Assembly: GCA_004194705.1 (NCBI GenBank)
Contig: SADC01000186.1
Span: forward strand, 62,001-126,000
DNA length: 64,000 bases
Source: Ditylenchus dipsaci
Lineage: Eukaryota > Nematoda > Chromadorea > Rhabditida > Anguinidae
Direction: 5' to 3'
Positions within the stretch are counted from its first letter, which is position 1; every line of letters starts with the position of its first letter. Under the pieces are notes generated by a model. That model saw nothing but the letters and a program-made list of their open reading frames with translations, had not been told where the DNA came from and searched no databases. Made by a program: the position numbers and the translations under genes. Positions 10,910 to 22,800 of this stretch are shown here, piece after piece.

Positions 10910-11460
10910 TTTACCAATTTTGAGCCACTTATATAAAGAAGTCGGTGTTGATGTTTTTATATGGTGAAAACTAGAGAATCTCAGCTACAAAATGAGCTAT
11001 TGAACAGTGGATTTTGAAAGGTTTTAGGGGTCGAACTGGTCCGGAAAAGATCTCAACTCAGTGGTTTTTTAGGTGTACTTTTTCCTATTTTTTAACTTCA
11101 GACCCAATTTTGAGCCACTTTTATAGAGAAAGTCGGTGTTTATGTTTCATGATGGTGAAAACTGAAGAATCTCAGCTATAAATAAGTATTAACCAGTGAT
11201 GTTAGAAGAGTGTAAGGTCTCGAACTGGTACGGACAAGCTCTCAAGTCAGTTGCTTTTTAGGTGGAGTTTTTCCTATTTTTAACTTCAGACACAATTTTG
11301 AGCCACTTTTATAAAGAAAGTCAGTGTTGATGTTTTATAATGGTGAAAACAAAAGAATCTCAGCTACAAAATGAGCTATTTAACAGTGGATTTTGAAAAG
11401 TGAACGGGTTGAACAGCCCGGAAAAGCTCAAAACTCATTGGTTTCTCAGGTGTGGATTTA
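10910..11460. repeat. Tandem repeat with a unit of about 188-190 bp
   Basis: The block TGAGCCACTT..AAAGTCGGTGTTGATG..GGTGAAAAC..GAATCTCAGCTA recurs at 10921, 11111 and 11299, giving periods of 190 and 188 bp. Three diverged units are visible. The array runs directly into the purine-rich minisatellite. Confidence 0.8.
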
Positions 11461-11469
11461 AGGTGGATG

Positions 11470-12050
11470 TTCCGATGTGCGAGGGTAGGCGAGGAGAGGC
11501 GAGGATGGGCAAGGGTAGGCGAAGATGGGCGAGGGTAGGCGAGGATGTGTGAGGGTAGCGAGGATAGGCGAGGGTAGGCGAGAATGTGTGAGGGTAGGCG
11601 AGGATAGGCGAGGATAGGCGAGGATAGGCGAGGGTAGGCGAGGGTAGGCGAGGATGTGTGAGGGTAGGCGAGGATAGGCGAAGTAGGCGAGAATGTGTGA
11701 GGGTAGGCGAGGATAGGCGAGGGTAGGCGAGAATGTGTGAGGGTAGGCGAGGATAGGCGAGGGTAGGCGAGAATGTGTGAGGGTAGGCGAGGATAGGCGA
11801 GGGTAGCGAGAATGTGTGAGGGTAGGCGAGGATAGGCGAGGGTAGGCGAGATGCGAGTAGCGAGGATGTGAGAGGTAGGCGAGAAGGCGAGGTAGGCGAG
11901 AATGTGTGAGGGTAGCGAGGATAGGCGAGATAGGCGAGGATAGGCGAGGGTAGGCGAGGGTAGGCGAGGATAGGCGAGGATAGAGTAGCGAGGATAGGCG
12001 AGGATGGAGGGTAGGGGGATAGGAGGTAGGCGAGGTAGGTAGCGAGATGC
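11470..12050. repeat. Purine-rich minisatellite (GAGGATAGGCGAGGGTAGGC)
   Basis: About 580 bp of G/A-rich units such as GGTAGGCGAGGATAGGCGA and GAGAATGTGTGAGGGTAGGC, with a higher-order period near 60 bp. Strand asymmetry is extreme (purines on plus). The 253-codon minus-strand ORF rich in Pro, Ser, Leu and Arg is a translation of this array. Confidence 0.9.
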
Positions 12051-12174
12051 AGGGTCTGTCCTCCAAGCGAGGATAGCGACAGTCGTCCAGCGCCTCAGTC
12101 ACGCTTTCCTCTGCGCCGGGAATGTGATTGTGGTTGTCGTCCAAGCCCGGACACGGACATTTGCCCCACGACCC

Positions 12175-12370
12175 TTTCGCCCCATGGTACACTTCGCCCA
12201 TCCCGACAAAAAGGGACACTTCGCCCCATCCCGATACAAGTGAACACTTCGCCCCATCTCAATAAAAAGGGACACTTCGCCCGCTGTGTAAAAATGGACA
12301 CTTCGCCCCGCTAGACAAAAAAGGCACTTCGCCCCATCTCGATAAAAAGGGACACTTCGCCTCATCTAAA
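12175..12370. repeat. ACACTTCGCCCCATC tandem repeat, about 31 bp
   Basis: Six or seven units of the type GGGACACTTCGCCCCATCTCGATAAAAA with a period of about 29-31 bp. It lies between the minisatellite and the MULE relic. ORFs in two minus frames are repeat translations. Confidence 0.85.
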
Positions 12371-12430
12371 TAAGATACTAATCGTAACAACTAAATTTAG
12401 ATTCCGCACATTTATCTCATCAAAGAAACA

Positions 12431-13118
12431 TCAAGAAACAACTATAACAGTTAACAAATTGAGATAGAGAGGCTGATTTTTTTCCTTTACTGATCCATAG
12501 TGATGTTGTAAGCCAGACCTCTGAGATATTCGATGAGATTTGCACTTTCGTATTAAGTACCTTGACCAAGATCCTTGCGTCAGCTTCCACATAGACTTGC
12601 CGTTTCTTGGTGCCGCGATTCCGGCCAGATATTGTTCATAATGCATGTCGTGAGTACGCTGGATAACTTTAAAGTCCTGGATAAGACGGCCCACTGTCGG
12701 ATGATCCACTCCTAAGGCATCATGAAAGCGGCGATGAGCAGCTTCAGCAAAGTTGTTGGTTCGATCTTCACCTGCCAAAGTTCTTTCATAGCATGACCAC
12801 CAGTTAACTGGGAAAGAGGAGGATTCATTGCCGTTCCTAAAAATAACGAATTAGAGGAGCACCAAACCTAAACTAAAATATATACCAACGTAATTTCTTC
12901 CGAACCAATCTAGCACAGGAGCTAGCACCGGTTTGCCTGCGAGTAAATGAGCGCGAAGTGTTGCTGCTGAATAGGCACCTCGACAATTGGTGCGACTGGG
13001 AATTGACCGATTGCGTTCTGAAGAAAGGCAAAAAGATCGTTAGCATCCATCCCCACGGCTTCACCGAGAGCACCAAAACTCAAACGACCCTCACGAAGAA
13101 AATCTCGAGCGTCCATAA
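12431..13118 (-). pseudogene. MULE-type transposase C-terminal region (FLYWCH/MULE class)
   Basis: Exon 13118-12886 starts after a TTTAG acceptor and encodes LSFGALGEAV.., then, one frame away, PVLAPVLDWFGRNYVG. Exon 12836-12431 follows ATTTTTAG and encodes NWWSCYERTLAGEDRTNNFA, then EAAHRRFH and HPTVGRLIQDFK. These are the conserved C-terminal motifs of MULE-domain proteins of animals (..WFxxNYxG..RTNNxxEAxHRRF..HPxxxxFI..). The catalytic DDE part is not seen. The frame breaks once inside the first exon, and again at the junction unless a G is added before the GT donor. It is probably a relic; the domain assignment is firm. Confidence 0.72.
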
Positions 13119-13168
13119 CTAAACACAAAAGAATAGCGAAATAAAAAGATGACAGCAGTAATAAACTA

Positions 13169-13340
13169 CAGTCAAACCTCGATATAACGACACCCCAAGG
13201 ACCGGCCTAAGGGTGTCGTTATATCGAGGTGTCGTTATATCGAGGATTCATTTGACTAGACCTTAGTCAAAGCTGACCAAATTGGTCCATTTTCGGGTGT
13301 CGTTATATCGAGGGTGTCGTTATATCGGTATTTGCTCGAT
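13169..13340. repeat. Tigger/pogo-type TIR remnant (CAGTCAAACCTCGATATAAC)
   Basis: CAGTCAAACCTCGATATAAC at 13171 is the classic Tigger-type terminus. It is followed by inverted and direct GTGTCGTTATATCGAGG copies up to about 13330. It looks like a collapsed or rearranged short element. Confidence 0.7.
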
Positions 13341-13805
13341 TTTGTGTAAATTTCAGGGGTGAGCAAAGACAGATGGCCACAAATGACACTACAGAGTGGT
13401 CAGAAACCAAACTAATTGGTTTTGGTGGTTTACTAAAAGGATGTAAACTTTCGGGTAACTTTGGGGAACAAACGGATTCCAGTCCGATGATCTTGTATTA
13501 AATGTTGCCAAGTAATATTAGCACAATAAAACGAAAAATGGTATTTATAAACAAATTTATTCATAATAAAACATAATAATAATTTAGCAAATAAACAAAT
13601 TTTCAAAAAGGTCGAACTCAATGACACCAGCAACAAAGGCAAATGGCATACACACACTGAATATATTGATCACATAGCAGCCGTCCCATCATCAGAATTG
13701 GAAATACATGAGGCATTTTGAAGTAATAGTAAAATACAATAAAATCATGGCTCTGTTCACCTTTAGCACGCCAAATTTTTTTGCCTTGGTCCCCCTGTTG
13801 TTTTT

Positions 13806-15490
13806 TCTTTTCCCCACTAACTTCCCTGCAGCCAGTAGACCTTTGAATGGTTTTTCCATAAACTCACTGTATACAAATGCCTAAAAAATTGTTTGGCATA
13901 ATTTATTATATTGATGGAATTAGAGGGCAAAGCACCGCAATAAAGACACTGCAGATTTTTTAGAATCTTTTTTTTGTTAAACTAGTTTTGTGTGAAATCA
14001 AATATTCATGACTTCGGATTGCACATCCCTTCAAAACTCTCATTTTAGTACATTAGAGAAAAAGAGCGTGAATTCAAAATTTTCGAAAGTGATCACTTTT
14101 GTATCCTTTTGGGTTCCTGCCTCAAACCCGGCTGGTCTCATTTCTTCGTTTGCAATATTCATACCCAGAAAGTTGGTCATTGTCAGAGCTTTTAATAAGC
14201 TATCACTCGCCCTTGAAACATGAAAAATTGAAAGCACAAAAATTTTGGTGAAAAATTTCGTATATTTCTTTACGCTTGCTTGACATGACTGGAATTTTTC
14301 GGTCTTTTATTGTCGATTAATGGTAAAAAAAGCCGGAAGCGTCGTAGAAAAAGAAATTAGCTACATTTTAGTACCAAAGAGGCGTACAAAAAATACAAAT
14401 TTGGGGGGGTTTTTTACAAAAGTTAGAATAAATATTCAAAAACGCCTATTTTCACTCGGAAAATGCAAATATTTGCCAAATAACACCAAGGATTTTGCAC
14501 CAATTTGAATTTCACTAATCTTCTCCTCCGCCTTATTTCTGTTGATTAATTCATGAGAAATAGACACATGTGTGAATAAAATTCAGTAAAAATCATGTAG
14601 ATGTAAGAAATAATTTTTCGCTGAATGGTTTAATTTTTTTAAATTTCCATAGTTAGCCACATAAATAATAATAATGAGAATGTTACTAAATTGTTACCCT
14701 TAACGTCTGAATTTTTGTCCCTTTTTTTGACAATTTTTTTCTGAAAAAACAAAAAAGGGGCAGAATTCAGATTTTAAGGGCAACAGTTCGATTTGATTCT
14801 ATTAATAATATCTGTCATAATTCACGAAGTTATATTTACATTATTGTATTCATTATATAAACTCCCACGTGGAGTTATTTTTCAACTGCGAAAAAATCGG
14901 AAAAAAATATTTCGATTTTGAGATTTTTGGGTGCTCAACCAAAATCTGGATTTCGGAATTCAGAACTCAAAAAGTATCGGAATTCGGATTTTAGAATTCC
15001 GACGCACCCTGGTCGGGAGTAAATGCAGTGAATAACGGTATACCATTTTTGATATGGCTGTATGTATTTTGCCCCGTCAAAATATTTGTTTACCCGTCAA
15101 ATTATTCTTTTACCCTGTCAATCGTAAAAATTTTTACTTTCGAGTATTTCTGAAATTTTTCTTTCAAGTTTTTAAAGTTTTTATACTAAAGTGTAGTCCC
15201 GGGTCTCAGCTTTCTAACGAGCTCTCAACATTTTAACTGAAAATTAAAAAAGTTGGAGAAAAAGTCTTTGTACGGACCAAATTTTTTTAAAAATTTGCTC
15301 CATACAGAAACTTTTTTCTTCAATTTTTTTAAAACCCAGTTAGTCAGTTGATAGCTTGCTAGAAAGCTGAGATCCGTGGCTACCTTTTGGTGTGAAAATG
15401 TTTCGAAATTTTTCGAAAAAATTGAGATCAAAACAATGTTTTCAAATTTGACGGGATAAAACAATTGAACCTTTTCGATATTGTATACAA
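13806..15490. other. Gene-poor AT-rich stretch
   Basis: No exon with a recognisable product and proper splice sites was found. A hallmark end of the 8993 foldback family lies at 13745-13805. The paired plus and minus ORFs at 14008-14237 overlap each other and show no domain. From 15190 to 15390 there is a loose palindrome around GCTTTCTAACGAGCTCTCAA. Confidence 0.4.
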
Positions 15491-15491
15491 G

Positions 15492-15723
15492 TACTGTAAT
15501 TCCTCTAATAAGGCGGCCCCTGACTTTGAGCACTTATACCTCAGCCCAGAATAAATTTTTTGCCGATATGTTTAATACGTTTTCTTAACTCCCACGAGCT
15601 CTACCGCTTCCACTTTTCAGATCTTGGTTAACCACCCAAAATCTCGAAATCGAATTCAAAATTATCCGATTTTAGGGCATCCAAAAATAAGACGGCCGGC
15701 CGCCTTATTAGAGGAATTACGGT
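15492..15723. repeat. TACCGTA-family MITE, complete
   Basis: Starts TACTGTAATTCCTCTAATAA and ends TTATTAGAGGAATTACGGTA. The interior carries the family signature CTCGAAATCGAATTCAAAAT. Confidence 0.75.
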
Positions 15724-15969
15724 AATTAACAAAATACTGAATTTTTCAGAAAAAAAAAAAAGAAAAAGCTTTTTCAAAAATCTTGGCGTTTTGTTTATTT
15801 TAAAATGAACTAGATCTGAATTTTGAACGGACGTGGATTAATTGGGAAGAATAATTGGAACTTATTCAAGCTCCTATAAAAATTTTCAGATGCGCTGCGT
15901 TTACACCTCTTCTTACATGAGCTTAATCGAGAAGCATTCTCTTGACCCTTGAAGCACGCTACCGACAGT

Positions 15970-16690
15970 GATGTGCGCTGCTCCGCTCTTGGCTCGAGCG
16001 TTCCTGCTCCGAGCCAAGAGCCAGAGCAGGAGCGAAAATTTTCGGGACAGGAGCCAAAAGCGAAATTGGGACTCCAGCGCTGGCAGTTAGGAACCACGCT
16101 GGTGGTTAAGTACTCACGCTGATGGTTTGATTCTTACGTTGATGGTTCGGGTCCCATGCTGGTGGGTAGGGACTGGTGGTTCGGTTCCTACGCTGGTGGT
16201 TAAGGACCTGGGCTGGCGATAAACGACGCGCGCTGTTAGTTCGGGACACACGCTGTTTGTTGGAGACACGCTTCCTGGTTTGGCACCCGTCGTTAGAAAC
16301 CCAGTAGTTTAGAACCCACGCTGGTGGTTTGTGACCTAGGCTGGTGGTTAAGGGCCCACGCCGGTATTTCGCGAACCACGCTGTTGGTTACTGTCGATTT
16401 ATATTGTCTCATCAGTATAACAATATATATCTGTATGCGGTTAACCAAGCAGTGTTTAGCAGTCAAAGAAGACTGATAAAAACCACATTGTTTTTTTTAA
16501 AGTTTGTGTTATTTTCAATAATAAACACTTTCAAAAATGTTGTGAAAATTCTCAACAATCATAGTTATATATTAGCTTTGCTCTAGGCTCCGAGCGCTCC
16601 TGCTGCGAGCCAAGAGCCAGATTAGGAGCCAAAATTTTCGGGCCAGGAGCCAAGAGCAAGAGCAGGAGCCAAAATTTTCGGCAGCACATC
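15970..16690. repeat. CACGCTGGTGGTT minisatellite with flanking direct repeats
   Basis: Between 16090 and 16395 about a dozen 22-25 bp units resemble CCCACGCTGGTGGTTCGGGA. On both sides (about 15975-16050 and 16577-16690) lie direct copies of a CTCCTGCTCCGAGCCAAGAG-type segment. The whole may be one element with an internal array. It lies just past the last fumarate reductase exon I can identify. Confidence 0.75.
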
Positions 16691-16837
16691 ACTGCTACCG
16701 ACATTAGCTATAAACTTGCAACTTGCAATATTTTAATCGGTAACATTTTCAAAATAAGGTCATAAAATAGTCAGACATTAGGCGGATTCGATGTTTAGAG
16801 TACACCTATATTCACAGACTTGTCTGCATGCAGCTAC

Positions 16838-19800
16838 CTGTCTGTCTATTTTTAATCCTCCATGGTGTAATGGACGGCTGGAGTGACTGTGGCCACATAG
16901 AATGTCTCATCCAGCTTAAAGTCTACTGGAAACACTGTTTTGCCTGTGAACCAATATTTATTATAAAACCGATATTTGTGGTGTTAGCCAACCAAAAGAG
17001 TCCTTGCGTTCATTGCCTGCTGCGTATTCCTGGACTAGATTATTGTAGTTTTGGAGGGTTTCGGTGAGAGCTTCCTTGTCACATCCAATGTGTTCTGCCA
17101 GCTTGTCCACTTTCTCAACCTCCTGAACAAAATATTTGAAAATAGGACTAAAAAGCAATAGGGAAGATGGTTCTAACCGTGAAAAAGCCTTTGATTTTGG
17201 AGTAGAAGTTAAAGGCTGGCAGTCCGAAACCCTCTGCTGATTTTGCATTCATCACCTTAAATTAGTGAAATTTTATTTATTTTTTTGCTTGATTTTGTGT
17301 TGATCAACAATAAATTCACTGTTTTCATCACTTTTGATGAATACAACATGTCCCAATAATTTTGCAGACTTATTTTATGCCATAATTTTTTCACTGAGAA
17401 ATTTTCATAGAGTATGTTTTGACACATACACTTAGCTCGTAATTAGATTTTTTCGGAATGTATACCGAAATCCCAATTTTACCCTAATCCCTGTGGTTTG
17501 GACCTTACACCTACCTGAAGGTGCAGATAATTGCGTGCCAAAGCAAAATAAGAACCAATGACATAAGAACCAATGACTTCCTGTGTTTAAGAGGCTGTTC
17601 ACAGACCAACCCCCATAACCACAGAAGGAAACAAACAAAAATTGATTTTTCGAAAAACCATACAGCCTAATCGGAAAAAAGGGCTCGTAGCCTTTGGCCG
17701 CTTTTCTGCATTTATGCACAAAAGGGGCCAAACGAATTACGTAAATCGTTTGGCCCTTTTGTGCACTTTTTGAATTCACGCTTTTTTTCGGTTTTTAAAT
17801 TTTGAATTTGTCTTTTAAGGAATTCCTGACATTTTAAATGTTTTTCTATAATCCCACCTCAGTTCTACTAGATAATCCACCAACATATCAAACCAAGTGG
17901 TCGTCCAGCTGGTGCAATTTTTTTATTTATGTTTTCTGGTTCCAAAGTTTGTTTCTTGCACTGAATGACAGCATTCTGAAGAGTGCTTGACCAAAAGTGC
18001 GATTTTACCTACGCAATCCCAAACCTGGGTGGGTCCGACATGGGTAGGTTGATATCCAGGTAAGTCCAGAGTAAGGGCTTATTCACCCAAATGACCTGAA
18101 AAAGGCTTGTCTTTTTATATCTAAAATTATGGTAAAAATAAGGTGTACATCCAGGTGGATTCGAACCATCAACCTCTACACCACCCATTAGAATTCTCAG
18201 AACTCCATCCAAAGTAACCAATCCAAGTGGTCGTCCACTTGAATCAAATTTTTTTTTACGTTTTCGGGTTCCGAAACATTTTTTCGGTACTAATTCGATC
18301 ATGCTGAAGATGGTTTGACAGTGGTAAAATCATGTTTTGTGAAGAAATTTTTGAGTTATTAGGAATTCTTTATTTATCAAAATCAATCGTTAGCAATAGC
18401 TCAAAATTTTCTCCATAAAACTTGATTTCACCACTATCAAGCAGTCTTGGCCGTTTGATCAACCGGTTGATCACGATTTTTCCGTTTTTTCAATCTTCTA
18501 TGCAAGTGCTGATGTAATTTTTATGTATTATTTTTAATAAATTTATGCTCAAAATGTAGCTACGACTCTCAGCTATCTTTTCTATTTAAAAGATTTGCTA
18601 ACAGCAAAAAATATTCTTGGTAAAATTTCAAAAGTATGAGCCGGTTGATGGCACGGTTGGTAACTTATCAACCAAGCAATCAACCGGTTCATACTTTTGA
18701 AATTTTAACCAGATTATTTTTTGATGTTGGTAAATCTTTTAAACAACAAAGATAGCCGAGAGTGGTAGCCACGTCTTGAGCATAGATTTATCAAAAATAA
18801 TACATAAAAATTACATCAGCACTTGCATACAAGATTGAAAAATCGAAAAAATCGTAATCAACCGGTTGATCAAATGGCCAAGACTGCTATCAAGCCATCT
18901 TCAGCATGATCGAATTAGTGCAGAAAAATTGTTTTGGAACCCGAAAACGTAAAAAAAAATTTTGATCCAAGTGGACGACCACTTGGATATCCACCACGGA
19001 GGTTGATTGTTCGAATCCATTTGAGTGCACACCTTTTTTATGATAATTTTGAGTGTTTACGTGGTATGGAGGGTTCATATACTCATCACCAAGGTTACTG
19101 TTTGGAGTCCTCTGGGTGCGATAAGTCCCGAGCAGAGGACCAGATTTTAGTGAGGGTTTGGATTCATCGTACGATTCATGGGACTTCGCTTTAGCATTAT
19201 CAAACCATGTTCAGGGCACGATTTTATATGAAGCACAATCATTTTTAATTACTTTCAGCTAAATCCAAAATTTTGCATTTTGGAGGTTAATACCCATCCA
19301 AGGGAGGTACCAGGCGGTCCACTCTCCACCCTGAGACTTAGCGGTCTTTTAGAAACCAGTTTATGACCATTATCAAGGAAAAAATAATGTCTGCTAGCCC
19401 AAGTATAATACTTTAATTTGAAATTCAAAAACCGAAAAAGGCGCGAATTCAAAAAGTGCACAAACGAATTACGTAATTTGTTTGTGCACTTTTGTGCATA
19501 AATGCACAAAAGGGGCCAAAAGTACATACGCCAAAAAAAAGAACAGTATTGTAAAAGATCCTCCGAAAAAAGTTAAGAAAATCTTCGAAATTCAGTTGGA
19601 GGTCCTGATTTGATCTCCAACATTTTGTAAAAGAATATGATAATGATGAACAATAAAAATTCTAACCATAAAAGCGGTGTGTCAGTCATTAGCAGATGGG
19701 TTTTTAGCACAGTGCTTTTAGATTTCCGCAGTAATGTAGTCTCTTCTACCCAACTCATTGCCAAAGCGCTTGCCTTTTTGGTTGAGCTAAAATAAAATGA

Positions 19801-22800
19801 ACCACACTTATCCCAACCTGTTAATACTTAATAAAACTTGCCAATATAGCTCCCTTGCTTCGAAGTGCTTCGCTGCCAAGAACTTTGTTTGACCAGTCGG
19901 GTTTTGGGGTCAATGAATGCCTGGAGAGCCAAATTTACAATAATTTCTAGGCATAATTGTGAGAATAGCTGACCGTAGGATGGACTTGGACGTGCTCCAT
20001 TCCGACCACAGCTGCACCCATAGCTCGTGCCATTTTTACTCCATCTCCAGTAGCAAAGGCTCCATTGGCTAAACAATGCGTCAAAACATGGTTATGATGA
20101 ATATTTTAAAGACAAGGTCGAAACTTACTAGTAGGTAGACCCATCTTTTCGGATGCGAACTCACTAAGCAGGGATGTCTCGTTGTCGTGATCACTGAAAA
20201 TAACAATAGTTTATGTACATCTTTTTGATAAATGATTGGGAAATGTGTTTTTAACATGCTAAACCTGCCTGTGGTCAAAATAACAGCCTTGCCGGTTATT
20301 TCTTCTAAAAAGTAATAAAATTTATAAACAATGGTTTATAAGTTGGGATGTCAGTCTGGTTAACTATATTTTGGTGTTTTATGTGAAATTGGCCGGTCAA
20401 TGTCTTTTGCGGTCAATTGTCATATTTGGATTCAAATGCCGTCAAATGGTTATCTTTTTAGTATGACTGTCTGTGTCAAAAAATGTGACCGAACACATTG
20501 TTGAAAAAAAATTAAAATCGATTCCTTTAACACTTTCAACTTTAGTTCACAATTTTCGCCTGAAATTTTAGTTTTTTTCATATCTTGATAAAAATTTTAA
20601 AACTAATTATTCATTAATTAGTTAACTTTTAAAATGGTCATTTTAAAGGGGCATACCAGTCCGTTACAGTGAAAAGAAGGCGACCCCATGGTTCACACTT
20701 ATTTCCGTCAAACTCATTTCCGCCAACTCATTTCCGCCAATTTTTTAAAAAATCACTAAAGCTTTGTATCCAATTAGCGAATTGCACGTTCACTCTCACT
20801 CTCGCAGCCAGGTGGATTCGAACCAGCAACCTCTACATCACCCTGAGAATCCATGCTCCAACCTGACTACGTGATAGTCCACTGGGATCAAATTTTTTTA
20901 AGGTTTTCGGGTTCCAAAACAATTTTTCTGTGATAATTCAAGCATGCTGAAGATGGTTTGACAGTGGTAAAATTTTTGAGTCTTTGGGAATTCTTGATTT
21001 ATCAAATCAATCGTTGAAAATAACTCTCAAGTTTCTGCATGGAACGTAATTTTACCACTGTCAAACCATCTCCGGCGTGCTCGAATTAGTCCAGGAAAAT
21101 TGTTTTGGGACCGAAAACGTGAAAAAAATTTGATCCAAGTGGACGACCACGTGGTCAGGTTGGAGCGTGGGTTCTCACGGGTGATCTAGAGGTTGCTAGT
21201 TCGAATCCACGGGTGCATACCTTATTTTTTACCCTGTCATACTCGCCGGGGAGTCCGAAAATATCACACAGAAAAATATGGAAATGAGTTTCGAACAGAA
21301 ACAGAAAATTTTCAGAAAAATTTTTGGTTGAAATTGGTAACTAACTTAAAATTCTGACTGGGAATCCTTTTAAAATATTATTATAGATATAGAATCTGGG
21401 CTAGACGTTGGTATATAGAATACTGACAATTTTTACAATAATTTAAAAAAATTGGCGAAAATAAATTGGCGGAAATAAGTGTGAACCGACCCATGGTTTA
21501 GCACGGTTTAGGTCCCACACAGTGTTTCAAAACACAAAAATCTATTTGGTTCATTTTTAGACAAAACGCCAAGATTTTTGAAAGTATCTTTTTCGGAATT
21601 TATTGGTTTTTTCTTTTTTTGCTTTTTTCCTGTAATTTTTTATAGCAAAATATGAACTTTTAGAAACAGAATTACACCATCTGAACTTTCTATAACACAT
21701 AGCACACCATACACGAAGGTGGTGCAGCGTCAAATTTCGCCATAAAATCACTCAAATGCAAAAGATATCGAGAAAGTCAAATGTTTAAAGTAAACTTTTT
21801 ATTGAAATGAATATAACGGATAACAAATGTGCAAGATCGGTGCATTAGGAACATTACTTTTAATGGATCATACCAACTTCTTCATCGAGCGTCATACACC
21901 AGCACTAAATAATTGTGAAATGAGGTAGGCACACGATTAATTGATGTTAAAATTAACTATTTATTTGAAAGCCTGTTGAATTCTGCAACTGATAAGAGCC
22001 TTAGTGACACAAAATTATTTCCGATTATAAAGATACAATCGAATAACTAAAACAACTCAAAATTGGGAATGTCCATCAATGGCTTTCTAAAAAAATTTGT
22101 AAAAAAGAATTTTTTCGGAAGTTTTTTGCGCCTTTCTTGTTCAGCGCAAATTCTGAACAAAGCGCTCCCATTAGCACAAACCGCAAACCTGTTGCAGTTC
22201 ACACCCCACTCTACCACGCACCGAAAAATTCCAACGAAACATATTAATTTTACATGAATAGGAACAAATTTTATTCGTAATAAACAACAATACTTGCAAA
22301 GCAAAATGATTGCAAAACGAAATTAACTTGCGTCAAAGAAATTGCTAGAAGTGACCAGTGACTTGAGGCTCTCGATTACACCCTTACTGAGATTATTGTC
22401 GCCTCCAACACTTGAGAAATCTTTGCTCTGAGTCCACTGATTTTCAATCTTGCCAAAACTTGGATCAATCAATGAAGAAATCGTCTCCTGGAACTTAGTA
22501 GATTGGCACTGAAATACGAAGCCATCTGCATCGCTTCCCCATCCACATTTCTCAAGAAGTGAAGGAACACAGTCTTCGCTGTTCTGCATCGGCTGGCCAT
22601 CATTTCCAAGGAAGCCAAACAATTCAATCAGAGTCTGCTGGCCAATTGATGCGTAATACTTGACGACAAGCTCCAGCTGAAAGGCAGTTACACGATTCAG
22701 CAGCTCCGGCACATACGGTCTAAAATGAATATGGGTTAGAGGGTGTGGTACATGTGGTTAAAGGCCTGAGAATTTCACAGAAAGACTTACTGAAGCTGCG

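Noticed and set aside
11458..12219. 253-codon minus-strand ORF, the longest in the window
   Set aside because: It translates the purine-rich minisatellite; its Pro/Ser/Leu/Arg pattern only mirrors the DNA unit and there is no non-repeat domain.
11470..12370. Possible CRISPR array
   Set aside because: Repeats are contiguous without unique spacers, there are no cas genes, and the DNA is eukaryotic.
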